A DNA stretch of 20,163 nucleotides. Source: an uncultured Gemmiger sp. (GTDB lineage Bacteria; Bacillota; Clostridia; Oscillospirales; Ruminococcaceae). Below are positions 1 through 6,424 of the stretch, in pieces (positions within the stretch are counted from its first letter, which is position 1; every line of letters starts with the position of its first letter). Made by a program: the position numbers and the translations under genes. The stretch covers positions 1 through 20,163 of the forward strand of contig CALWNS010000238.1 in NCBI GenBank assembly GCA_944382805.1. Reading direction: 5' to 3'. The notes below the pieces were generated by a model. It did no database searches, was not told where the DNA came from, and worked only from the letters and a program-made list of their open reading frames with translations.

Positions 1-702
1 CTGTACCTGCCGCCGGACACCAACTGCCTGCTTTCCTGCTTTGACCACTGCATCAAGAGCCGCGACTATGTGAACGTGCTGGTCACCAGCAAGCACCCGC
101 GCCCCCAGTGGCTGACCATGGAACAGGCCGTGCGCCACTGCACCCAGGGCATCGGCATCTGGGAGTGGGCCTCCAGCGACCAGGGCCAGGAGCCGGATCT
201 CGTCATGGCCTGCTGCGGCGACACCCCCACGCTGGAAACGCTGGCCGCCGTGACCATTCTGCGCGACGCGCTGCCCGAACTCAAGATCCGCGTGATCAAC
301 GTGGTCGACCTGATGAAGCTGCAGCCCAGCGCCAAGCACCCGCACGGCCTTTCGGATGCCGACTACGACGCGCTGTTCACGAAAGACAAGCCCATCATCT
401 TCAACTTCCACGGCTACCCGACCCTGGTACACGAGCTGACCTACGAGCGGTTCAACCGCAACCTGAGCGTCCACGGCTACCAGGAGGAGGGCACCATCAC
501 CACGCCGTTCGATATGCGCGTACAGAACGAGATCGACCGCTTCCACCTGGTCAAGGACGCCATCCAGCACCTGCCCGGCCTGGGCAACCGCGGGGCCTAC
601 CTGATCCAGAAGATGAACGACACGCTGGTCGAACACAAGAGCTACATCCACGAATACGGCCAGGACCTGCCCGAAGTGCGGGACTGGAAGTGGCACGTAT
701 AA
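1..702 (+). CDS. xfp: Phosphoketolase, C-terminal part (5' end outside window)
   Basis: Phosphoketolase splits xylulose-5-phosphate (and often fructose-6-phosphate) with inorganic phosphate into acetyl-phosphate plus glyceraldehyde-3-phosphate (or erythrose-4-phosphate). It is a soluble, thiamine-diphosphate dependent enzyme of pentose fermentation. The reading frame is open from base 1 and gives 233 residues ending in a TAA at 700-702. Family members are about 800 residues, so this is roughly the last 30%, matching the C-terminal XFP domain. Recognisable family segments are LYLPPDTNCLL at the very start, VLVTSKHPRPQW (about residues 25-36), the GIWEWAS stretch, a conserved FNFHGYP segment (about 136-142) and the RFHLVKDAI helix. 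The thiamine-binding N-terminal domains are not in view, so substrate preference cannot be judged. A strong hairpin terminator follows. The internal ATG at 70 is not a start, because homology continues upstream of it. Confidence 0.95.
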   Translation: MYLPPDTNCLLSCFDHCIKSRDYVNVLVTSKHPRPQWLTMEQAVRHCTQGIGIWEWASSDQGQEPDLVMACCGDTPTLETLAAVTILRDALPELKIRVINVVDLMKLQPSAKHPHGLSDADYDALFTKDKPIIFNFHGYPTLVHELTYERFNRNLSVHGYQEEGTITTPFDMRVQNEIDRFHLVKDAIQHLPGLGNRGAYLIQKMNDTLVEHKSYIHEYGQDLPEVRDWKWHV

Positions 703-730
703 GCGCCGCCCGACCCCATACACCCAAAAA

Positions 731-767
731 CCCCGCCCCGGAGCGTTTGCTCCGGGGCGGGGCCTTT
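731..767. terminator. Bidirectional rho-independent terminator between xfp and htrA
   Basis: A 14-bp perfect stem (731-744 with 749-762) closes a GTTT loop. On the plus strand CCTTTT follows the stem. On the minus strand five T residues follow it (complement of A726-730). It therefore can end both the phosphoketolase transcript and the convergent htrA transcript. Confidence 0.9.
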
Positions 768-788
768 TGCTATGGGTGCCTGGCGGCG

Positions 789-2255
789 TCAGCGCCGGGC
801 GTCCTCGTCGGTGGTGGCGGCGGCGGAACCGGTGCTGCCTTCGCCCAGCACCACGTCATAGAAGCTCATCTTGCCGTCGCGCTCGATCTGCAGGCTGACC
901 GTGTCGCCCACGTTCTTGTTCTGCAGGTAGCCGGTCAGGTCGGTGGACTCGTTGACCGAGTTGTTGTCCACGGCCACGATGCGGTCGCCCAGCTGCAGGC
1001 CGGCTTTGTCCGCGCTGCCGCCCGGCGTGATCTGCAGGATATACACGCCGTAGGTGCTCACGCCGTACTGCAGGGCGTTCTCCTCGTTGATGGTCAGGAT
1101 GGTGACCCCCAGCGCCGGGCGGGGCACATAGCCGCGCTCGATCAGGTCGTTGGCCACGCTCATCACTTCGTTGATGGGGATGGCAAAGCCCAGGTTCTGG
1201 CTGACCGCGCCGCTGCTGGTGGTGGTGGAGCCGCTGGCGTTCACCAGGCCGATCAGCTCGCCCATGCCGTTGAACAGGCCGCCGCCGGAGTTGCCCGGGC
1301 TGATGGCCGCGTTGGTCTGGATCAGGTTCATCTCGTTGCCGCTCACGCGCACGTCACGGTTCACGGCGCTCACAATGCCGTCCGTCACCGAGCCGCTCAG
1401 CGTGCCCATGGGGTTGCCCACGGCCACCACCGTTTCGCCCACGGCCAGGCCGTCGCTGTCCCCGATGGTCGCCGGCGTCAGGCCCTCGGCCTCGATCTTG
1501 AGGACCGCCACGTCGGAGGTGCTGTCCGCCCCCACCACGGTGGCGCTGTACTCGCTGTCGTCATACAGCTGCACCGTGATGGTGTTGGCCCCGTCCACCA
1601 CGTGGGCGCAGGTCAGGATGTAGCCGTCCGCGCTCAGGATCACGCCGGACCCCGCGCCGCTCTGCACATAGTTGCCAAACCAGCTGTTGGTGCTGACCAT
1701 CTGCTCGGTGGTAATGGCCACCACGCTGGGCGATACTTTGGCCGAAAGATCGACCATGCTCAGCACGCTGCCGTCCGCGCTGCCCTGGCTGGCAGCCGCG
1801 GCGTCGTTATCGCGCGCGATCTGCTGCACCACCACCTGGCCGTGGCCCAGCCCCAGGCGGCCGGCCGCCATCGTGCCCAGCAGCCCGCCGCCAAAGCCCA
1901 GCACCACTACGCCAAAGCCGGCCGCAATGCGCAGGGCGGCCTTTTTGCCCCGGCCGCTCTTTTGGCGCGGGGGCTGCGCGCCGCCGGCCGCCGGCTGCGG
2001 GCCGGGGCCGGCCGGGCCGCCGGGGCCGCCCGTGTTAGACTGCGGGGCTTCGCCCTGGGGCTGCGCGCCGCCGGCGGGGGGCGTGGTGTAGTCGGTGCGG
2101 GCGGTGTTGGCGGTGTTCGCGCCGCTGCTGCCCACGTTGGGGTAGCCGCCCTGCGCCGGCTGCTGCGGGGCCTGGCTTTGGGCCTGGCCCTGGGCGTTGT
2201 TCGGGGTGTTGTTTTGGCTGTTATTGTAAAGACCGGAATAATCGTATTCGCTCAT
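789..2255 (-). CDS. htrA: Membrane-anchored HtrA/DegP-type serine protease with PDZ domain
   Basis: This S1C-family protease degrades misfolded proteins at the outer face of the membrane. The 488-residue product has a Q/N/P/G-rich cytoplasmic head (about 1-100), a basic stretch followed by one transmembrane helix (about 107-128), a trypsin-like domain and one PDZ domain (about 380-470). The catalytic triad is visible: His218 in CAHVVDG, Asp248 in TSDVAVL and Ser323 in GNSGGG. A TTG nine bases upstream (2262-2264) is in frame, but AGGAG abuts it directly, whereas the spacing to the ATG at 2255 is 9 bases, so the ATG was chosen. The gene is transcribed alone, divergently from the GNAT-MnmM gene. 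Its upstream region carries TTTCAC repeats that may be a stress-regulator site. The family assignment is firm; the substrate is unknown. Confidence 0.96.
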   Translation of the reverse strand: MSEYDYSGLYNNSQNNTPNNAQGQAQSQAPQQPAQGGYPNVGSSGANTANTARTDYTTPPAGGAQPQGEAPQSNTGGPGGPAGPGPQPAAGGAQPPRQKSGRGKKAALRIAAGFGVVVLGFGGGLLGTMAAGRLGLGHGQVVVQQIARDNDAAAASQGSADGSVLSMVDLSAKVSPSVVAITTEQMVSTNSWFGNYVQSGAGSGVILSADGYILTCAHVVDGANTITVQLYDDSEYSATVVGADSTSDVAVLKIEAEGLTPATIGDSDGLAVGETVVAVGNPMGTLSGSVTDGIVSAVNRDVRVSGNEMNLIQTNAAISPGNSGGGLFNGMGELIGLVNASGSTTTSSGAVSQNLGFAIPINEVMSVANDLIERGYVPRPALGVTILTINEENALQYGVSTYGVYILQITPGGSADKAGLQLGDRIVAVDNNSVNESTDLTGYLQNKNVGDTVSLQIERDGKMSFYDVVLGEGSTGSAAATTDEDARR

Positions 2256-2318
2256 AACGCTCAACTCCTTATATGCGCTCCGGCAGGGGGCGGGCCTCCT
2301 TTACCGGAAACTGTACTT

Positions 2319-2373
2319 AGTATATCCCGCAATTGTGAAATTGGTTTTTCGCCAGCGTGAAACAAATGTGAAA
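2319..2373 (-). promoter_or_regulatory. htrA promoter -10 with upstream TTTCAC repeats
   Basis: On the minus strand a good -10 TATACT lies at 2319-2324, but no convincing -35 hexamer is found at 16-18 bp. Upstream are three copies of TTTCAC (complements of GTGAAA at 2335-2340, 2357-2362 and 2368-2373). Their offsets of 22 and 11 bp place them on one helical face. A weak -35 plus phased direct repeats suggests activation by an OmpR-family regulator. Repeated TTTTCAYA-like octamers are known at CssR-controlled htrA-type promoters of Bacillus subtilis (recalled, not checked). Confidence 0.5.
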
Positions 2374-2382
2374 CCCCGCGCC

Positions 2383-2412
2383 TTGACAAAGCGCCCGCCC
2401 CCCGCGTATGAT
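2383..2412 (+). promoter_or_regulatory. Sigma-A type promoter for the GNAT-MnmM gene
   Basis: A consensus -35 TTGACA (2383-2388), an 18-bp spacer and -10 TATGAT (2407-2412) lie 29 bp upstream of the ATG at 2442. The G-rich run ending near 2433 serves as the ribosome site. It is adjacent to the htrA upstream repeats in the shared divergent region. Confidence 0.75.
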
Positions 2413-2441
2413 GGACAAAAACGGAAAAGGGGGCCGGCGCC

Positions 2442-3299
2442 ATGGAGCTGCGCGAACAGGGGGCGGACTGCGCCCTGTACAAAGAAAACGCCTGCATCGG
2501 CCGCGCGCGCTGGGCGGGCGATACGCTGGAAACGCTGGAGATCGCCCCGGCCTGGCGGCGGCGCGGCTACGGCAGCTATTTCTTAAAGGAGCTGCTGCGC
2601 CGGCGCGGCGGGTTCGCGCGCGGCGCGGCCAGCTGTTTTTGGGCCGCGGCCCCGCAGGGGGCGGCCGCCGCGGCGCTGCTGGCCAAGTTCGGCTTTGCGC
2701 CGGCGGCGGACGGGCGCTGGCGGCGGCAGGTCACGCCGGATCTGAGCGCCGTGGCCTTCTGCCACGAATTCCTGGCCGCGCGGCTGCGCCCCGGCGGGCT
2801 GTATGTGGACGCTACCTGCGGCAACGGCCACGATACGCTGTTTTTGTGTTCCCTGGCCGGGGCCGGCGGGCGCGTGCTGGGGCTGGACATCCAGCCCGCG
2901 GCGGTGGAAAACACCAACCGCCGCCTGGCCGCGGCGGGCTATGCGGGCGTGGGCCGCGCGGTGCTGTGCGGGCACGAACACCTGGGCAGGCTGGTGGCCC
3001 CCGGCACGGCGGACTGCGTGCTGTTCAACTTCGGCTGGCTGCCGGGGGCCGACCACGCGGTGCATTCCGGCCCCGCCACCACGCTGCCCGCGCTGCGCGC
3101 CGCCTGCGCGGCGCTGCGCCCCGGCGGCGTGCTGGCCGCGGTCTTGTACAGCGGGCGGGGGATCGGCAGCGGCGAAAAACAGGCCGCGCTGGAATTTTTC
3201 AAAACCCTGCCGCCGGCGCAGTACACGGCGCTGGTGTGCGAATTTGCCAACTGGGCCGGCACCGCCCCGCTGCCCTGCTTCGCTATCCGGCGCGGGTAG
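2442..3299 (+). CDS. mnmM: GNAT-like domain fused to YtqB/MnmM-type tRNA wobble methyltransferase
   Basis: The 285-residue protein has two parts. Residues 1-95 look like a short GNAT acetyltransferase-like domain: a beta strand with LEIAP, then the acetyl-CoA loop signature RxxGxG (Arg39, Gly42, Gly44) and an amphipathic helix, ending in the typical LLAKFGF strand. Residues 100-285 are a class I SAM-dependent methyltransferase of the YtqB family (PF06962): VDATCGNGHDT motif I at 122-132, the acidic LDIQ at 148-151, and the family signature NFGWLPGAD at 196-204. In Bacillus and Staphylococcus this family (MnmM) methylates 5-aminomethyluridine at the tRNA wobble position to mnm5U. YtqB itself is about 190 residues, so the N-terminal 95 residues are extra. 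The gene has its own promoter, and its terminator overlaps the converging neighbour. Methyltransferase family is confident, substrate by homology, GNAT activity unproven. Confidence 0.85.
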   Translation: MELREQGADCALYKENACIGRARWAGDTLETLEIAPAWRRRGYGSYFLKELLRRRGGFARGAASCFWAAAPQGAAAAALLAKFGFAPAADGRWRRQVTPDLSAVAFCHEFLAARLRPGGLYVDATCGNGHDTLFLCSLAGAGGRVLGLDIQPAAVENTNRRLAAAGYAGVGRAVLCGHEHLGRLVAPGTADCVLFNFGWLPGADHAVHSGPATTLPALRAACAALRPGGVLAAVLYSGRGIGSGEKQAALEFFKTLPPAQYTALVCEFANWAGTAPLPCFAIRRG

Positions 3300-3303
3300 C
3301 GCG

Positions 3304-3328
3304 CCGGGTCAGCTCTGCCCGGTTTTTT
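3304..3328 (+). terminator. Terminator of the GNAT-MnmM gene, inside the end of the converging gene
   Basis: CCGGG (3304-3308) pairs with CCCGG (3318-3322), extended by an inner CA/TG pair, and is followed by six T residues (3323-3328). It lies over the stop codon of the minus-strand YcxB-like gene. A competing hairpin, CCGGCGCG (3287-3294) with CGCGCCGG (3300-3307), covers the TAG stop of the upstream gene and shares bases with this stem. Confidence 0.65.
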
Positions 3329-4409
3329 GGCACAGCAGCGCCCACAGGGCGGCTTCGCTTTCCGGCGTCAGGCCGGCGCGGGGGAAAAGATACGTCCCGT
3401 TCACGCCCGGGTGGTACACAAACAGGGCGTGTTCGGTGCGCCAGGGGCCCAGCAGACCGCGGTAGTCCGTGTCAAACTGCGCGCCGCCGTCCGTCTCTAT
3501 GTGCATGGCGTCGGGGCCAAAGCGGGTCACCCGCCGCCCGGCCGCCCGCGCGGCGATAACGCGCGTGTTGCGCCGCGCGATCCAAACCACCACCAGCGCA
3601 AAGATCGGCAGCGCCCACCACATCCCCTCTGCGATCCAGTACGCGCAGCAAAGCACGATCAGCACCGGCGCCCACCAGGACCGCCGCCAGTAGGCCGGGG
3701 TAATAAACAGCTTGCGGTTTACCTCCCGCAGCAGCACGGCCACGGTTTTGGCGTCCAGCGTAAAGGCCGCCGTGCCGCCGCCCGCGCCGTCCGGCACAAA
3801 ACCTTCGGGCACGGCGGCCGCGGCGGGCGCGGGGGCCGCCGCGGCCGGGGCGGGGGCGGCGGACGCCGTTTGCAGCGCCTGCAGCCAGGCCTGCAGCGCC
3901 TGCGCATCGGCAAAGGCGCTGTTCGGCGCCAGCAGGCCGGAACCGTCCGCCAGCACGATCACCAGCCCGGCCTTGTCCCGCCGCACGGCGCGCAGGTCGG
4001 CCGCGGCGCAGTCGATCACGGTGCGCCCGGCGGGGGCGGCGGGGCCTTCGCAGTGCAGGCGGCCGTTTTCCAGCCGCAGGGTGTAGGGCGCTTCGGTCAG
4101 GCTGTTAAGCGCCTTGCGCCGGGTAAGCAGTTCCAGGCCGGCGTACAGGCCGGGGGCCAGCGCCCAGTGCAGCGCCGCCACCGCGGCCAGAAACAATGCG
4201 ATCAGCGCCAGCGTAAGCAGCGCCGCGGGCGAAGGCCCAACGCTGTACAGCAGGCCTAAGGCGCAAACGCCCAGCATCAGGGCAAAGGACAGCGCCACCG
4301 CCAGGCGCGCGGTCATCGCAAGCCGCGCGCCCAGCGACCCGCGGGTGCGCGCCAGTGCGGCGAGCTGCGCGCGCAGCTCGCGCCGGGTCAATGTAAAATG
4401 CAGTTGCAT
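3309..4409 (-). CDS. Internally duplicated YcxB-like membrane protein
   Basis: The function is unknown. The 366-residue product contains two similar halves joined by an Ala/Pro linker (about 180-200). Each half has a short FTL-type N-terminal strand and helix (4-20 and 215-231), a pair of transmembrane helices (about 32-54 and 60-84; about 244-261 and 263-279), then a soluble beta-rich segment. The second half fits the YcxB-like C-terminal pattern best (RRVTRFGPDAMHIET, then a W/Y-containing strand and LFPRAGLTPE). YcxB-like proteins usually have a single unit of about 150-180 residues. The ATG at 4409 has AGGAG nine bases upstream. The gene stands alone between its own promoter and the convergent GNAT-MnmM gene. 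Fold family is moderately sure; role not inferable. Confidence 0.75.
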   Translation of the reverse strand: MQLHFTLTRRELRAQLAALARTRGSLGARLAMTARLAVALSFALMLGVCALGLLYSVGPSPAALLTLALIALFLAAVAALHWALAPGLYAGLELLTRRKALNSLTEAPYTLRLENGRLHCEGPAAPAGRTVIDCAAADLRAVRRDKAGLVIVLADGSGLLAPNSAFADAQALQAWLQALQTASAAPAPAAAAPAPAAAAVPEGFVPDGAGGGTAAFTLDAKTVAVLLREVNRKLFITPAYWRRSWWAPVLIVLCCAYWIAEGMWWALPIFALVVVWIARRNTRVIAARAAGRRVTRFGPDAMHIETDGGAQFDTDYRGLLGPWRTEHALFVYHPGVNGTYLFPRAGLTPESEAALWALLCQKTGQS

Positions 4410-4427
4410 GGGGCAACGCTCCTTTCC

Positions 4428-4442
4428 CCGGCGCAGCGCCGG
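4428..4442 (-). promoter_or_regulatory. Perfect palindrome at the 5' end of the YcxB-like transcript
   Basis: Seven-base arms CCGGCGC and GCGCCGG flank a single central A. The site sits just downstream of the expected transcription start (about 4444) and a few bases upstream of the AAAGGAG ribosome site. It could be an operator or a 5' stabilising stem; nothing identifies a binding protein. Confidence 0.35.
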
Positions 4443-4450
4443 TCAGCCCT

Positions 4451-4479
4451 ATTCTACCATGCAGCGGGCAAAAAGTAAA
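4451..4479 (-). promoter_or_regulatory. Sigma-A type promoter for the YcxB-like gene
   Basis: On the minus strand, -35 TTTACT (4474-4479), a 17-bp spacer and -10 TAGAAT (4451-4456). It is back-to-back with the prfC promoter; the two -35 boxes are only 9 bp apart. Confidence 0.75.
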
Positions 4480-4488
4480 CGCCGACTC

Positions 4489-4517
4489 TTGTCAAGCGCC
4501 CGCAAACCATGTATACT
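4489..4517 (+). promoter_or_regulatory. Sigma-A type promoter for prfC
   Basis: -35 TTGTCA (4489-4494), a 17-bp spacer and -10 TATACT (4512-4517). The resulting leader of about 120 nt before the prfC ATG contains no convincing riboswitch, terminator or small gene. Confidence 0.75.
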
Positions 4518-4646
4518 GGATAAGTATGTCTGAAATCATGCCCAAAAGGGGAGTTATACGGTGTTGCAGCCTTAAATTGACGAGCGGGCACGGGCGCGTG
4601 CAGCAAAGACCCGGGCACCACAAGAGAAAACGAAGGAGATATACCC

Positions 4647-6260
4647 ATGCCGACCATGCGTGAAGAAATAGAAAGCCGCCGCACGTTTGCGATCATCTCG
4701 CACCCGGACGCCGGCAAGACCACCCTGACCGAAAAGCTGCTGCTGTACGGGGGCGCCATCCAGACCGCCGGCTCGGTCAAAGGCAAGCAGAGCGCCAAGC
4801 ACGCCGTCTCCGACTGGATGGACATCGAAAAACAGCGCGGCATCAGCGTGACTTCGTCCGTTTTGCAGTTCCGCTACCAGGGCAAGTGCATCAACATCCT
4901 GGACACCCCCGGCCACCAGGACTTTTCCGAGGATACCTACCGCACGCTGATGGCGGCCGATTCGGCCGTCATGGTCATCGATGCGGCCAAGGGCGTCGAG
5001 GCGCAGACCATCAAGCTGTTCAAGGTCTGCACGCTGCGCCACATCCCCATCTTTACCTTTATCAACAAGATGGACCGCGAAGCGCGCGACCCGTTCGACC
5101 TGATGGAAAACATCGAGGAGATCCTGGGCATCAAGACCTACCCCATGAACTGGCCCATCGGCTGCGGCAAGGGGTTCAAGGGCGTGTTCGACCGCGGCAG
5201 CCGCCGCGTGCTGGCCTTTGCCGGCGACGGACGCGCCAACGGCGTCAAGATGGTGGACGAGATCGCCGCCGCGCTGGGCGACCCCGCGCTGGACGACCTG
5301 ATCGGGGCCGAAAACCACCAAAAACTGGCCGATGACATCGAACTGCTGGACGGCGCGGCCGAAGAGTTCGACCTGGAGGCCGTACACCGCGGCGAGCTTT
5401 CGCCGGTGTTTTTCGGTTCGGCGCTGACCAACTTCGGCGTGGAACCGTTCCTAAAGGAGTTCCTGCGCCTGACCCCCACGCCGCTGCCGCGCCCGGACGC
5501 CAAGACCGGCGAAGCGGTGGACCCCGGCAGCGGGCGCTTTTCCGGCTTTATTTTCAAGATCCAGGCCAACATGAACAAGAACCACCGCGACCGCATCGCG
5601 TTTTTGCGCATCTGCTCCGGCAAGTTCGAGCGCGGCATGGAGGCCTACCATGTGCAGGAGGGCAAAAATATCAAGCTGGCCACCGGCACCAGCCTGATGG
5701 CGGACGACCGCGCCATCGTGGACGAAGCCTACGCCGGCGATATCATCGGCCTGTTCGACCCCGGCGTGTTCTCCATCGGGGATACGCTGTGTACCGGCAA
5801 GCCGCCGGTGCAGTTTGCCGGTATCCCCACCTTTGCGCCGGAGCATTTCGCCCGCGTGACCCAGGTGGACACCATGAAGCGCAAGCAGTTCGTCAAGGGC
5901 ATGGAGCAGATCGCCCAGGAGGGCGCCATCCAGATCTTCCGCGACCTTGGCTCCGGCATGGAGGAGGTCATTGTCGGCGTGGTGGGCGTTTTGCAGCTGG
6001 AAGTGCTGGAATACCGCCTGAAAAACGAGTACAACGTGGACATCCGCCTGCAAAGCCTGCCGTACGAGTACATCCGCTGGATCCTGAACCCGGCGGACGA
6101 ACTGGACCCCAAGGCGCTGGACATCACCAGCGACACCCGCCCCATCGAGGACCTGAAAGGCAACCGCCTGCTGCTGTTCGGCAGCCCGTGGAGCATCAAC
6201 TGGGCCGAAAACCACAACCCGTCCCTGCGCCTTTCGGAATTCGGCAACCTGACTTTCTGA
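4647..6260 (+). CDS. prfC: Peptide chain release factor 3 (RF3)
   Basis: RF3 is a cytosolic translational GTPase that recycles RF1/RF2 from the ribosome after peptide release. The product is 537 residues, close to the 529 of Escherichia coli. The GTPase motifs are complete: SHPDAGKT P-loop at 18-25, the switch I region around DIEKQRGISVTSS at 59-71, DTPGH at 86-90 and NKMD at 140-143. RF3-type domain II and III segments follow (NMNKNHRDRIAF around residue 310; EEVIVGVVGVLQLEVLEYRL near 435-454). The strong GGAG eight bases upstream fixes the ATG at 4647; the next in-frame ATG, three codons on, is less well placed. The gene is monocistronic with its own promoter and terminator. The assignment as RF3 rather than EF-G or TetM rests on the absence of the EF-G domain IV and on total length. 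Confidence 0.97.
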   Translation: MPTMREEIESRRTFAIISHPDAGKTTLTEKLLLYGGAIQTAGSVKGKQSAKHAVSDWMDIEKQRGISVTSSVLQFRYQGKCINILDTPGHQDFSEDTYRTLMAADSAVMVIDAAKGVEAQTIKLFKVCTLRHIPIFTFINKMDREARDPFDLMENIEEILGIKTYPMNWPIGCGKGFKGVFDRGSRRVLAFAGDGRANGVKMVDEIAAALGDPALDDLIGAENHQKLADDIELLDGAAEEFDLEAVHRGELSPVFFGSALTNFGVEPFLKEFLRLTPTPLPRPDAKTGEAVDPGSGRFSGFIFKIQANMNKNHRDRIAFLRICSGKFERGMEAYHVQEGKNIKLATGTSLMADDRAIVDEAYAGDIIGLFDPGVFSIGDTLCTGKPPVQFAGIPTFAPEHFARVTQVDTMKRKQFVKGMEQIAQEGAIQIFRDLGSGMEEVIVGVVGVLQLEVLEYRLKNEYNVDIRLQSLPYEYIRWILNPADELDPKALDITSDTRPIEDLKGNRLLLFGSPWSINWAENHNPSLRLSEFGNLTF

Positions 6261-6298
6261 TTTTTCCACCCCGCCGGGGCTGCGGACAAAAGAAAACG

Positions 6299-6333
6299 AC
6301 CGCCTGTTTTGAACAAAAAGCAGGCGGTTTTTT
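6299..6333 (+). terminator. Rho-independent terminator of prfC
   Basis: ACCGCCTG (6299-6306) pairs with CAGGCGGT (6321-6328). TTTT/AAAA can pair inside the loop. Six T residues run from 6328 to 6333. Confidence 0.9.
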
Positions 6334-6349
6334 CTATAAAATCGCCGTC

Positions 6350-6378
6350 TTGCGCCGTGGGCGGCGGGGTGCTAGAAT
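6350..6378 (+). promoter_or_regulatory. Promoter of the GH120 gene (extended -10)
   Basis: -35 TTGCGC (6350-6355), a 17-bp spacer and -10 TAGAAT (6373-6378) preceded by TGC, giving an extended -10. It lies immediately after the prfC terminator. No catabolite-responsive operator or sugar-repressor palindrome was recognised between it and the start codon. Confidence 0.65.
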
Positions 6379-6424
6379 GGGGCAAAGCGGGCAGCAAAGG
6401 CCCCGAAAAGGAGGGCGGAAGCCT

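Noticed and set aside
2256..2264. Upstream TTG start for htrA
   Set aside because: The AGGAG directly abuts the TTG, leaving no spacing, while the ATG at 2255 is at 9 bases; the ATG is preferred.
4633..4649. The prfC ribosome site reads GAAGGAGATATACC, the same as the phage T7 gene 10 site used in expression vectors
   Set aside because: The surrounding sequence is ordinary chromosome with matching composition and a native promoter; this is a coincidence of a good ribosome site, not vector contamination.
4525..4662. Small open frame in the prfC leader running into prfC in another frame
   Set aside because: It begins about at the transcription start, has no ribosome site and resembles no known leader peptide.
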